Notes under the pieces: generated by a model
Databases searched by the model: none
What the model saw: only the letters and a program-made list of their open reading frames with translations
Told to the model about the DNA's origin: nothing
Shown: positions 45,772 to 54,279 of the stretch, piece by piece
Position numbering within the stretch: position 1 is the first letter of the stretch
Layout of the letters: every line of letters starts with the position of its first letter
DNA from: Candidatus Sulfopaludibacter sp. SbA3
GTDB lineage: Bacteria; Acidobacteriota; Terriglobia; Bryobacterales; Bryobacteraceae
Assembly: GCA_945890485.1 (NCBI GenBank)
Contig: CAMDCN010000007.1
Coordinates: forward strand, 1-64,000
Direction of reading: 5' to 3'
Length of the DNA: 64,000 nucleotides
Position numbers and translations under genes: made by a program

Positions 45772-47049
45772 CTACCCCTCCACCACCTTCTCCCCCAACC
45801 GCTGCATCCGCCCAATCTCCCACTTCACCACCGCCGGCAACCCCTCCCCCATCCCCATCACCCACGCCGCCACCATCGCATTCGCCGGAAAATACAAGTT
45901 AAAATCCACCAACGAATGCAACCCCAACGCCACCAACGCCCCCATACACCCCACCCCCAAATACCAAGCCACCCCCTCGCTCCGCTGCGTCACCCACCAC
46001 AACCGACCCACCACCCGCCCCACCAACACCATTCCCAACCCAAACCCCACCCATCCCATCTCCAGCAACACCTGCAAATAATCGTTATGCGCATAATCCG
46101 CCGTATTATCCGGAGCTACTTTCTTAAACGCATAGAAACAACTCTCATACCCCCCCAACCCGCACCCCTTCCACCCATAATGCGCAATCGCCGGCAACGT
46201 CTCCTTCCATAACTGCACCCGCGTATCGCTGCTCACATCCTCCGTCACCGCCAACCCCGCAAACCGCGCAATCCACTCATCCGTCGGCAAAAACACAAAC
46301 GCCGCCACCCCCACCCCCACCGCCACCACCGCCGGCCAAACTCGCTTCCCCCCTCTCCCCCCCGCCGCCAACACCCCCGTCGCCACCATCCCGCTCAACG
46401 CCGCCAAAAACCCCATCCTGCTCAAACTAATCACCGTCCCCACCAACATCGCCGCCCCCATCGCAAACAAAGCACTCGCCCCCAAACTCGCCCCCACCCC
46501 GCTCTCCCCCCGCTTCTTCTCCCGCACATACACCCACACCCCCGCCCACACCGCCAGCGGCAGCGTCAACTCCAACAACCCCGCAAAGCTGTTCCGCGAG
46601 TTATAGCTCCCCACCGCCATCGGGCTCTGCCCCGCCGCCCGCTGCAGCCACCATTGCACCAACCCCAACCCCGCCTGCACCGCCCCAATTCCAATCACCG
46701 GAGCCGCCACCCACCACAAGCTCCGCCGAAAACTCCATACCAGCTCCCGCCCCACCGCAAACACCACCGTGTACCCCGCCAGCTCCATCACCGCCTCCGC
46801 CGTCCGTACCGGCGTCTGCGTCACCCCCGCCCCCCACTGCCACACCCCCACGCTCAAAAAGCCAGCCGCCAACCCCACGCCCCACCATCCCCCCGGATGC
46901 AGCTCCCGCCTCCCAAACGCCGCCACCCCCGCCAACCCCATCCCCAGCACCCCCCACGCCGAGTCCGCCACATAAACGCCCCCCTGCGCCAGCGTCAGCC
47001 CCCACAGGCAAACCCCCAGCAACCCCAAAGCCACCCAGCTCAACGCCAT
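45772..47049 (-). CDS. O-antigen ligase / Wzy-type polymerase family membrane protein
   Basis: 425 residues with about 10-12 TM segments. The family marks are SYNSRNSFAGLLEL, VISLSRMGFLAA, a periplasmic loop (KGCGLGGYESCFYAF, YAHNDYLQVLLEMGWVG), and ALGLHSLVDFNLYFPANA, typical of the Wzy_C (PF04932) domain. It would ligate or polymerise glycans on undecaprenyl carriers at the outer face of the membrane, and may serve the polysaccharide cluster starting 3.9 kb upstream. A terminator separates it from the FecR-like gene. Confidence 0.85.
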   Translation of the reverse strand: MALSWVALGLLGVCLWGLTLAQGGVYVADSAWGVLGMGLAGVAAFGRRELHPGGWWGVGLAAGFLSVGVWQWGAGVTQTPVRTAEAVMELAGYTVVFAVGRELVWSFRRSLWWVAAPVIGIGAVQAGLGLVQWWLQRAAGQSPMAVGSYNSRNSFAGLLELTLPLAVWAGVWVYVREKKRGESGVGASLGASALFAMGAAMLVGTVISLSRMGFLAALSGMVATGVLAAGGRGGKRVWPAVVAVGVGVAAFVFLPTDEWIARFAGLAVTEDVSSDTRVQLWKETLPAIAHYGWKGCGLGGYESCFYAFKKVAPDNTADYAHNDYLQVLLEMGWVGFGLGMVLVGRVVGRLWWVTQRSEGVAWYLGVGCMGALVALGLHSLVDFNLYFPANAMVAAWVMGMGEGLPAVVKWEIGRMQRLGEKVVEG

Positions 47050-47066
47050 CTCATTTCCCCCAAACG

Positions 47067-47101
47067 CAAAAAAGACCCGGAAGCGTCACCGCCCCGGGTC
47101 T
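47067..47101 (-). terminator. Rho-independent terminator of the FecR-like gene
   Basis: Read on the minus strand, AGACCCGG (47101-47094) and CCGGGTCT (47080-47073) form an 8-bp stem, followed by TTTTTT. This is a classic intrinsic terminator directly after the gene at 47128-47601. Confidence 0.85.
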
Positions 47102-47127
47102 CCTGTCCAAACAATCCTTCGGCTAAC

Positions 47128-47601
47128 TTACCGGCGTCGAGACAGCCGCGGCAAAGCCGCCTTCTGCGGAGCCTGCGCGCTCACCTTGCCCGTCGCCGCT
47201 GGCAAACCAGCGTCCATGCCAGCCGTACCCGTCGCGCCCGGCGTCACCACCAACGGCTGGTTATTCACCACCAGTTGTGTCCGCGCCTCGGCCGACATCT
47301 CGTACCGCATCCCGCCGCTCACCAGCCGCAGGCTCTCTGCGCCGCTAGCTGTCGTTTCCAGTTTGGCCGCAGAATTCGCGCCCAGTACAATTTTCGATCC
47401 ATCCCGCAGCGTCAACACCGTGGGTGCGCCCGCCGTCCGAATCTCGTCCCCGGCCATCACGGGCCAGGTCTTCGCGCCGGTCGCCGGAACCGCCGCGCCG
47501 TTCACATGCAATCCCGCCGTTGCCGCCGCCGTGCCGCGTTGTTCCGCGCCCGCCGCCAACATCGTTCCCCCGACTAAAAGTGCCAACAGAGCTGTTTTCA
47601 T
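47128..47601 (-). CDS. Small exported FecR-like protein
   Basis: 157 residues with a signal peptide (KTALLALLVGGTMLAAGAE). The mature part has a FecR-type beta-domain: VMAGDEIRTAGAPTVLTLRDGSKIVLGANSAAKLE and LVSGGMRYEMS, then an Ala/Pro/Gly-rich tail ending in arginines. FecR domains occur in surface or signalling proteins; no TM or sigma partner is adjacent. It sits between its own terminator and a palindrome-bearing upstream region, so it is an independent unit. Confidence 0.8.
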   Translation of the reverse strand: MKTALLALLVGGTMLAAGAEQRGTAAATAGLHVNGAAVPATGAKTWPVMAGDEIRTAGAPTVLTLRDGSKIVLGANSAAKLETTASGAESLRLVSGGMRYEMSAEARTQLVVNNQPLVVTPGATGTAGMDAGLPAATGKVSAQAPQKAALPRLSRRR

Positions 47602-47909
47602 TTTTATAGTAGGATGCTCCTCATCATCAGTTATAGGCTAAAAGGACTATCCCCTGCAAGCTGTAAGCCCTTCGTTAACATCTTTTTCCGTATGACATCG
47701 CCTTACAGTAAGGCGCCCCGGAACCAAACCCGGCCCCTATCCCGCCTCGTTCTCCGCAATCTCCCGGTCCATCTCGGTTCAATGCTCTCGCGCCTCCCCC
47801 CAAGCCGCTCCGCCTCCGCATCCCCGCCACTCGTGCGGAACCTCCGCATACTTCCGGTCACCACGCAACCGCTAACCCACTCATAGAAGCACCGCAATCC
47901 AAGGAAGGA
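47602..47909. promoter_or_regulatory. 308-bp intergenic region with palindromic operator candidate
   Basis: No gene seen. A perfect 8-bp-arm palindrome, CGCCTTAC-A-GTAAGGCG, spans 47699-47715. It lies about 100 bp upstream of the FecR-like start, where a TACTATAAA stretch (minus strand, 47617-47605) could be a -10 or leader. GGAG lies 15 bases before the ATG, which is a poor distance. Confidence 0.5.
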
Positions 47910-48368
47910 TCAACCCTCGTCCGCCGTCCCTGCATCCCCCATCTCCAACAACAGCTCGACATCGGTCATCACCCGTATCCCCCGGCGGGCGCAATAAGCC
48001 ATCACCTCCGGGTCAAACAGATGCTGGTCCAGGCTGCACAGAATGTCGGCCCGCCCCGCCACTGCCGTATACACAATCGCGTCGTCCGCCGCGTCTCCCG
48101 GAACCACGCGCGGTCCGGTCGCCGGTCGCACTACCGTCGCCACCGCCCGCACCTCGCGCACATACTCGCCCACCTCGTCCGCCGTCAAACCGTACAATTT
48201 CTGCAGTCGGGGATACTGCAGCACCCGCTCTAACTCATTCAAGATGTACTCGGAAACTACCAGCGTCGCCCTCAGCGCCCGCATCCTGCGCATCAGTTCC
48301 ACTGCTGGCCCGCTCGCCCTGCCGTTCGCCCGCACCAGGATAGCGGTATCCAGCGTAACCCGAAGCAC
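47910..48368 (-). CDS. PIN-domain toxin
   Basis: 152 residues. PIN fold motifs: RVTLDTAILV (first Asp), SEYILNELERVL (Glu), DAADDAIVYTAVAGRADILCSLDQHLF (Asp cluster) for metal-dependent RNase activity. It resembles the PIN_3 group. GTG 48368 follows the TAG of the antitoxin-like gene with no gap. Confidence 0.85.
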   Translation of the reverse strand: MLRVTLDTAILVRANGRASGPAVELMRRMRALRATLVVSEYILNELERVLQYPRLQKLYGLTADEVGEYVREVRAVATVVRPATGPRVVPGDAADDAIVYTAVAGRADILCSLDQHLFDPEVMAYCARRGIRVMTDVELLLEMGDAGTADEG

Positions 48369-48710
48369 CTACCGGGACGCCGCCTCGGGCGTCCAGCCCG
48401 CCCGCGCAGCGTCTAAAGCTTCGCTCATCGCAGCTTCCAGCTCATCCTCCGGCACGGAAGCCACCCGCCCGCGTAACGCACGTTGGGTCGCCAACAACCG
48501 TTCCCAGTTCTCCGCCGCCGAAGTCTCGGCCGGTGCCGAAGTCTCTTCGCCTGCATAGGCACACACCACCACCCGCTCGCCGTCTTCTAACTGTCGCCCT
48601 AGCAAGCTCTCCATCAATCGCTTCGCTTCGGCGGAAAGCTCGTGGACCGGGTACGAAGGCGACTCTGCAATCGATGTGGCCAAATGCCTTTCCATGACTA
48701 TCTTCAGCAT
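48369..48710 (-). CDS. Antitoxin-like partner of the PIN toxin
   Basis: 113 residues. Start at ATG 48710 with GAGGG seven bases upstream. The segment SYPVHELSAEAKRLMESLLGRQLEDGERVVVCAY and a helical, acidic C-terminus (EDELEAAMSEALDAARAGW) fit a PIN antitoxin of the Phd/VapB-like type, but the DNA-binding class is not clear. Identity rests largely on its fused neighbour. Confidence 0.65.
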   Translation of the reverse strand: MLKIVMERHLATSIAESPSYPVHELSAEAKRLMESLLGRQLEDGERVVVCAYAGEETSAPAETSAAENWERLLATQRALRGRVASVPEDELEAAMSEALDAARAGWTPEAASR

Positions 48711-48841
48711 AGCATCGCCCTCAGAAGTCGCTGACTAAGAACAAAGCCGCGTCCCGCCCACTGCGAACCATCCCTACGGCCAAGGTCACCGCTACCCATC
48801 CCCGACCAAACCACTCCTTCCCCCTTCCCCCGGCCCAAAAC

Positions 48842-48876
48842 AAAAAAGCGCAGCCAGGTCTCTCCACCCGCTGCGC
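48842..48876 (-). terminator. Rho-independent terminator after the DUF5678 gene
   Basis: On the minus strand GCGCAGC (48876-48870) pairs with GCTGCGC (48854-48848) over a 15-nt loop and is followed by TTTTTT. It lies 15 bp after the stop of the gene at 48891. Confidence 0.8.
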
Positions 48877-48890
48877 CACAGCCGCCCGCT

Positions 48891-49112
48891 TCACCGGAAA
48901 AGCCCTCTCGGCCCCCCGTCCGTCCCCGCCACCTCCACCAGCACCACCCGTCCCCCGCGGGCTTGCGCTGCCGCCGCCACCACACCCCGCTCCGTCCCCG
49001 CCGCCACCACCTGCCCCTCCGCCAGCGCCACCCACTGCCCCACATACTCGTGGCCATGCTCCGCCAACCACGTCAGCACCATATCCGTCGGACGTTCTCG
49101 CGGAGCATCCAT
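48891..49112 (-). CDS. Small DUF5678-type protein
   Basis: 73 residues. LTWLAEHGHEYVGQWVALAEGQVVAAGTERGVVAAAAQARGG carries the short conserved domain of DUF5678 (GQWVAL, then A..G hairpin), often found beside toxin-antitoxin or retropepsin-like genes. Function unknown. It ends at its own terminator and starts 18 bp after the VanZ-like stop. Confidence 0.65.
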   Translation of the reverse strand: MDAPRERPTDMVLTWLAEHGHEYVGQWVALAEGQVVAAGTERGVVAAAAQARGGRVVLVEVAGTDGGPRGLFR

Positions 49113-49129
49113 AGCGCCACCTGTCTCTC

Positions 49130-49504
49130 CTACAAGGCGATTGCCTCAGGTTGACCGACTCGCCAGCGCCGCCAAAGGGCCAGCACCAACCATCCCGCCG
49201 CTGCCCCGGCGGCATCGTCCCGCACATCCGCCCATTCCACCACCGGAATGTAGATCAGCCGTTGCAGCAACTCACACAGCATTCCCAACAGAAAGGCAGC
49301 CACCGCCGCCTGCCAAGCTCGCGCCACCGGAGCTAAACACCATCCCACCACCACCACCGTCGCCGCGAACACCACCACATGCCAAACCCGATGGTAATCG
49401 CCTTGCGTCCCCACCGCGGCCTTCGTCTCGCCACTCGCCACGGACCCTAAAACCAGCGCCGCCACCCACACCGCCACCATCACCCATCGCCACCAAGACA
49501 CCAC
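49130..49504 (-). CDS. VanZ-like family membrane protein
   Basis: 124 residues with four TM segments. HRVWHVVVFAATVVVVGW, AVAAFLLGMLCELLQRLIYIPVVEWADVRDDAAGAAAGW is the VanZ (PF04892) signature with conserved E and D-x3-N/D residues. Such small VanZ-like proteins often sit in exopolysaccharide clusters; this one starts 1 bp after the WbaP-type gene ends. Confidence 0.83.
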   Translation of the reverse strand: MVSWWRWVMVAVWVAALVLGSVASGETKAAVGTQGDYHRVWHVVVFAATVVVVGWCLAPVARAWQAAVAAFLLGMLCELLQRLIYIPVVEWADVRDDAAGAAAGWLVLALWRRWRVGQPEAIAL

Positions 49505-49505
49505 T

Positions 49506-50960
49506 CTAGTAAGCGCCCTCCGCTAGCAACACCGTCTTCACCGTCTTTGCCAAAATCCACAAATCCAACCACACCGACCAGTTCCTAACATAATACTCAT
49601 CGAACTCCACCCGTGCCTGAAACGTCGTATTCGCCCGCCCCGAAATCTGCCACAACCCCGTAATCCCCGGCCGCACCTTGCAATACAAGTCAATCCCGCC
49701 CCCGTACTGCTCCGACTCCCCCACCATGATCGGCCGCGGGCCAATCAAGCTCATGTGCCCGCCCAGTACATTCCAAATCTGCGGCAACTCATCCAAACTC
49801 GTCTTCCGCAGCCACCGCCCCACCCACGTCACCCGTGGGTCCCGCCCGCGCAACTTCCGGTAAGCATTCCATTGCGCCACCAGCTCCGGGTGCTCCGCCA
49901 AGTGCGCCGCCAACACCTCGTCCGCATTCGTCACCATCGTCCGAAACTTCCACGCCGTGAAAATCTCGCCGTCCATGCCCACCCGCTGCTGCCCAAACAG
50001 TACCGGCCCCGGCGAACTCACCCGCACCGCCGCATAAATCAGCGCCTGCAGCGGTACCGTCACCACCGCCACCGTTACCCCCACCGCCAAATCCAGCGTC
50101 CGCTTCGTCAGCCGTGCCAGCGGTTGAATCAACGACTGGTTCACTTCCAGGCCCAGCATCCCTCCCAGGTCCTTCGCCGAAACCCACAAGCTCGACATCC
50201 CGAACAAATCCGGAATGATCAGCACATGAGGAAAGCAGTGCGTGTACTTATGCACAATCGCGCTCAGCTCCCGGCTCGAAACCCCCGGCATCGCCACAAT
50301 GGCGTACTGCACCCCGTGGTGTTTCGCCAGCGCCGGCGCCAACTCCAGACTACCCAGCATCGGCCCGCCCGGCCGGTGCATCGTCATCGGCAACCGCCCT
50401 GCGTCATCGTCCAGCAGCGCTACCGGGCGCAGCCCGAGTTCCGGGTGCCGCCGCAGTATTTCCATCACTAAATGCCCGGTCCGCCCCGCCCCCATCACCA
50501 CGGCCGTCACGCCCCACCACGAAAACTTGCAGCATACCGTCCGCGTCACGCTACGCATCACCGTCGTCAGCACCACCGTCAGGAACCACGCCGCCACCAC
50601 CGTCAGCCGCGAATACTCCCCGGCCTCTTTGATCAGGTACGACCCGCCAATCGCCAGCAGATACGCCAAAGTCGTCGCCTTCAGCACCCGTCGGAATTCA
50701 TCCACGGGATTCAGGGCGATCCCCGGATAAAGACCAAACGCGCCGAAAACAACCACAAACACTGTCATCATCAAGGCGCCGGCAAACTGCCGCGGCTCCG
50801 CCGCTTCGCCGGTCCAGAGATAACGAGCCACCAGCGCCCCGCTCGTCGCCAGGGCCAGCGCAGCCACATCCGTCAGCAGCAACGCCGAAAACGTAGAAAG
50901 CCGCCGCCGAGTAGTCGCGGCGCGAGCCAAAGGAAGAGCACGAGTAGCGCTAGCCTGCAT
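49506..50960 (-). CDS. Undecaprenyl-phosphate sugar phosphotransferase (WbaP-type)
   Basis: 484 residues. Five N-terminal TM helices, then a Rossmann-like domain (VVMGAGRTGHLVMEILRRHP, VALLDDDAGRLP), and the bacterial sugar transferase domain: KRTLDLAVGVTVAVVTVPL (membrane re-entrant), GMDGEIFTAWKFRTM, LRKTSLDELPQIWNVLGGHMSLIGPRP and YCKVRPGITGLWQISGR. It transfers a sugar-1-phosphate to undecaprenyl phosphate and so starts repeat-unit assembly at the inner membrane. It has its own upstream promoter region. Confidence 0.9.
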   Translation of the reverse strand: MQASATRALPLARAATTRRRLSTFSALLLTDVAALALATSGALVARYLWTGEAAEPRQFAGALMMTVFVVVFGAFGLYPGIALNPVDEFRRVLKATTLAYLLAIGGSYLIKEAGEYSRLTVVAAWFLTVVLTTVMRSVTRTVCCKFSWWGVTAVVMGAGRTGHLVMEILRRHPELGLRPVALLDDDAGRLPMTMHRPGGPMLGSLELAPALAKHHGVQYAIVAMPGVSSRELSAIVHKYTHCFPHVLIIPDLFGMSSLWVSAKDLGGMLGLEVNQSLIQPLARLTKRTLDLAVGVTVAVVTVPLQALIYAAVRVSSPGPVLFGQQRVGMDGEIFTAWKFRTMVTNADEVLAAHLAEHPELVAQWNAYRKLRGRDPRVTWVGRWLRKTSLDELPQIWNVLGGHMSLIGPRPIMVGESEQYGGGIDLYCKVRPGITGLWQISGRANTTFQARVEFDEYYVRNWSVWLDLWILAKTVKTVLLAEGAY

Positions 50961-51177
50961 ATGAACAAGTCCTCAGGAAGGAAAGCGAAGAAACTCGGTT
51001 TCGGGTGCCACCTTTTGGTCGTCCGCACAGCCACGAACGCACAGAAAGATAGAAGCGGTCATAACAGACACTGCAAACCGGGCAGACCATCCCTTCCGGG
51101 GGGAACTTATTAGGGAGTATACCGTAGAGTTTACGGATTCTATCTTTCAATTTGACAAATTCTTTTCGGGCGTACGC
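50961..51177 (-). promoter_or_regulatory. Upstream region of the WbaP-type gene
   Basis: 217 bp. On the minus strand TATACT (about 51120-51115) is a good -10 box, partly inside a small inverted repeat CCGTA-n5-TACGG at 51122-51136. No convincing -35 at 17 bp was seen. A leader of about 150 nt before the gene follows from this. Confidence 0.45.
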
Positions 51178-52407
51178 CTATCCCGCCGCACTGAACCCTT
51201 TGGCCCGCTGTTCTTTTTGGAGTCCGAAGACAGCCTCAAAGCGATCGGCGATAACTTGTATGTCAAATGTCTTCTCGGCGTATTGCCGCCCGTTCCAGGC
51301 GCAGCGGCGCTGCATCTCCGGATCGTCGAGTAACTGCTGGGCCGCCGCCACAAAGCCGGCCTCGTCCGTAGGTTCGGCTGCCAAGCCCGCCTGGTGCTCC
51401 ATTACGATCCGGGAGGCCAGGTTATCAAGTGGTACGGAGAGCACAATGGGCCGGGCGGCACACAGATAACTCAGTACTTTCGATGGGACGCTATACTCAC
51501 TCGCCGAACTCTCGAGAATGGCAAGCAACACCGTCGCCGCGCCCAACATATGGGGAAACTCCTCAATCGGCTGAAAGCCCAAAGTAGTCAGGTTGCGCAG
51601 CCCACGGGCAGCGCTCTCCTTCTGCAGGTAGTCCACCCCCGGCCCGAACGAAACTACCACCACCTGCGCATCCGAATGCGTGGTAGCCAGCCCCTCGGCC
51701 AGCTTCAGCAGCAACCCGGGGTTATGCTTCATGCCCAGCGTACCCGAGTAAAGCAGCAGCCGCTTTCCTTGCAGGCCGTGTTTCGCGGCCCACCGCTGGG
51801 CCGCCCCGTCCGGGGCGATCGTCTCGAGGGGAGCCCAGTTTTCGATCACGTGGCAGCGCTCGCGAGATAGGCCCCAGAGCTCGACAAGCTTCAAAAAGTC
51901 TTTGGTGATAAACACAAGTCCACTGCTGTTCTTCGCCAGCCGACGCTCTAGGTACTCCTGGTACCAGCCGTAGAGATGGCCCACAATCGGCAGCCGCTTC
52001 GGCAGAAGCTTTTGAACAGCGGCGCTGTTCACATCCTGCATCCAGAAGTAAAACTCTGCCCCAGCCGCTTGGGCGGCCGCCGCCAGTCGAGATTGAACCT
52101 CGAGCGGAGCTCCAGCCGAAAGCACGACCTCCGGACCGCGGGTACGGATCTCGTCCTGCGCCAACTCCGCGTAGCACAGCTCTTGCTGCCGCCGGCGGAA
52201 AAGATTGTATTTCTGAAACGGCTCCCCAAGAGAAAGCCCAACTACCGTCAAGTTTCCGTTGACGAAGCTACCAGCCATCGCGCCTGCCTTTACCTTCTGA
52301 AGGTCAGCAAAATGCAAGTGAACTACGACGTGGCCCCGCAGCGACAGCGCCTCACTCAATTGAAGAGGAAACGGATATCCACCGTAATCTTGAATTAGTA
52401 TTCGCAT
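51178..52407 (-). CDS. Glycosyltransferase family 4 (WbuB-like)
   Basis: 409 residues. A GT-B fold is suggested by MRILIQDYGGYPFPLQLSEALSLRG at the N-terminus, FITKDFL, and the C-terminal donor-binding half LLYSGTLGMKHNPGLLLKLAEGL, FGPGVDY, LTTLGFQPIEEFPHMLGAATVLLAILE, SVPSKVLSYLCAARPIV. It adds a sugar to the growing lipid-linked repeat in the cytoplasm. Codon use is less C/G-extreme than upstream genes. Confidence 0.88.
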   Translation of the reverse strand: MRILIQDYGGYPFPLQLSEALSLRGHVVVHLHFADLQKVKAGAMAGSFVNGNLTVVGLSLGEPFQKYNLFRRRQQELCYAELAQDEIRTRGPEVVLSAGAPLEVQSRLAAAAQAAGAEFYFWMQDVNSAAVQKLLPKRLPIVGHLYGWYQEYLERRLAKNSSGLVFITKDFLKLVELWGLSRERCHVIENWAPLETIAPDGAAQRWAAKHGLQGKRLLLYSGTLGMKHNPGLLLKLAEGLATTHSDAQVVVVSFGPGVDYLQKESAARGLRNLTTLGFQPIEEFPHMLGAATVLLAILESSASEYSVPSKVLSYLCAARPIVLSVPLDNLASRIVMEHQAGLAAEPTDEAGFVAAAQQLLDDPEMQRRCAWNGRQYAEKTFDIQVIADRFEAVFGLQKEQRAKGFSAAG

Positions 52408-52470
52408 GCATTCATCCTTCTTCCACCACCAGTCCCCAGAGGCCTTTAATAGTACTTACTCAACCATTCA

Positions 52471-53166
52471 CTACGCACCCTTGCGACCGACAAAGTGCGA
52501 AGGGTCAATCCACTTCACGTCGTATCCGTGTGAAGTCAGCAGTCTGGTCATCTCTGCCGGAGCATACGGGACACCCCTCGTGGCGAGCGTCTGAAAGTGG
52601 ACTTCGACGAACACTGCACGCACTTGCGGTAACGGCAACAGCCGCACCAGACCCCGGATCACTTCCAGCTCGAATCCCTCGACATCAATCTTGACGATAC
52701 TTGGAACTGGATAACCCATAAACCCATCGCCGCGTCGCACTTCAATCTGGTGCACAATAGTTTCACCTTCGCTACAGGCAAGGCCGTCTGTAACAGATCC
52801 ATTCTTGCTCGCATAGAATGGCATGGTCCCGGCGTCATCCGAAAGAGCTACGGCCTCTATACGGACATTGGATAGCCCTTCTACGCGAGAAGCCAATGTT
52901 TTGACAGTACTAGGTGAAGGCTCGAAAGCAACCACCGAACCTGTTGGGCCAACGGCGTCAGAGAACTTTACCGTATACAATCCAATATTCGCACCAACAT
53001 CCCAGACGATATCTCCTGCCCGGATAGTGCTGAACAACACTCTGTCAAAGGCAGCCTCATAGTCGGTCCGGAACAGTCTACGGTAGGTTCTAACAATAGG
53101 CCGCAAGATCCCGATCCGCTGGCCCAAAGTCCTTATGTTTATTACGACATTGCTTGAGTAATTCAT
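52471..53166 (-). CDS. FkbM-family methyltransferase
   Basis: 231 residues. SAM motif VWDVGANIGLYTVKFSDAVGPTGSVVAFEPSPSTVKTL, then ASKNGSVTDGL and SIVKIDVEGFELEVIRGL, the hallmark of FkbM enzymes that O-methylate sugars or other hydroxyl groups. It would modify a residue of the exopolysaccharide. Confidence 0.87.
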   Translation of the reverse strand: MNYSSNVVINIRTLGQRIGILRPIVRTYRRLFRTDYEAAFDRVLFSTIRAGDIVWDVGANIGLYTVKFSDAVGPTGSVVAFEPSPSTVKTLASRVEGLSNVRIEAVALSDDAGTMPFYASKNGSVTDGLACSEGETIVHQIEVRRGDGFMGYPVPSIVKIDVEGFELEVIRGLVRLLPLPQVRAVFVEVHFQTLATRGVPYAPAEMTRLLTSHGYDVKWIDPSHFVGRKGA

Positions 53167-53259
53167 CTAAATCTCGATTTCACACTTGACCATATGGCGT
53201 CCCGGCGCCGAGTTCCTCTCCAACAAGTACGTCCAACTGCGGCAGATGGGCGCGACCAC

Positions 53260-54102
53260 TTAGTCCCGCTCGCGTCGCAGTTCCTTCTCTTTCAAGACGA
53301 TCATACATTCGTAGATACTTTGCAGTACTGAATACCAAAATCCCGCTCTCCCATCGAGTACTCCACCTTTGAGTAGATACAGAGTCACGAATTTTATGAC
53401 AGGACGGCCAGGAAGTCGGTAGAACAGTTCTTTCTGATGAAACTTCCGAACAGATGCATCTCTTCCCGCAATCGCCATCAGGAACGAGAACTTCTCGCCC
53501 TGATCTCGATTCTTCTGGATTTGCCTAGCCTCCAGCGAACTGTATGAATTGTGCCGCTCAATCCAGTGCGTAATACCCTTGCTAAAAGGAAAGTGATCGA
53601 ATGGCTCCTGAAGATACCCGATCGGGCCAGACGCAACGCTTACCGGATTTATGAGGCGTTCATAACGCACACAGTCAGGTCTAAAGAGGCGTAAATACCA
53701 TGCAGTTACCTGGACGTGCCGTAACCATGTATTCCAAAATATATCTCGGCGACGAATCCTATAGGCCACGATATCCGTCTCCCGAGTGACGACCTCGGCA
53801 ATTTCCGCCTGAAGAGCGGCGGTTCCTCGCTCATCGGCATCCATCAGTAAGATCCACGAATACTTGAATTCTATGTTCTGAAGCGCCCAATTCCGATGAG
53901 CCGACTCATCGCCGCCGAACATCACGCCCGAACTCCCTTTGGGAGCGACCGTGACTCTCGCCCCGGCTCGTTTCGCAATCTCCGCGGTACCATCGGTACT
54001 CCACGAGTCATAAACGTGAACGTCATCTGACCAACTCACCGATGCAAGGCACTCAGGTAGGTCCTTTTCTTCATTTCGCGTCGCAATCAGAATCGATACC
54101 AT
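53260..54102 (-). CDS. Glycosyltransferase family 2
   Basis: 280 residues from ATG 54102; an upstream TTG at 54120 would add six. VSILIATRNEEKDLPECLASV, DVHVYDSWSTDGTAEIAKRAGARVTV and ILLMDADERGTA give the GT-A nucleotide-binding and DxD-like elements, of the WaaE/KdtX-like lineage. It is a cytoplasmic sugar transferase of the repeat-assembly pathway. Confidence 0.87.
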   Translation of the reverse strand: MVSILIATRNEEKDLPECLASVSWSDDVHVYDSWSTDGTAEIAKRAGARVTVAPKGSSGVMFGGDESAHRNWALQNIEFKYSWILLMDADERGTAALQAEIAEVVTRETDIVAYRIRRRDIFWNTWLRHVQVTAWYLRLFRPDCVRYERLINPVSVASGPIGYLQEPFDHFPFSKGITHWIERHNSYSSLEARQIQKNRDQGEKFSFLMAIAGRDASVRKFHQKELFYRLPGRPVIKFVTLYLLKGGVLDGRAGFWYSVLQSIYECMIVLKEKELRRERD

Positions 54103-54279
54103 TCTTCTCAAGTACTCCAAGACGACTTCCGGTAGCTCTCGCTATCGTGATTCAGGACACGCTGTCCCTGGCGCCAACTTCACTTAGGTGCCCTACGATC
54201 CTTGTCAATCTGCCGCCTTTCTCATCGAAGCACTACATTTGCCCGAAGCGCAATGCCACCACACGGTCTCGGCTCCGCC

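Noticed and set aside
48721-49227. Longer minus-strand open frame (168 codons) over the DUF5678 and VanZ-like genes
   Set aside because: It crosses a clear terminator hairpin and has no domain, while the shorter frames match families.
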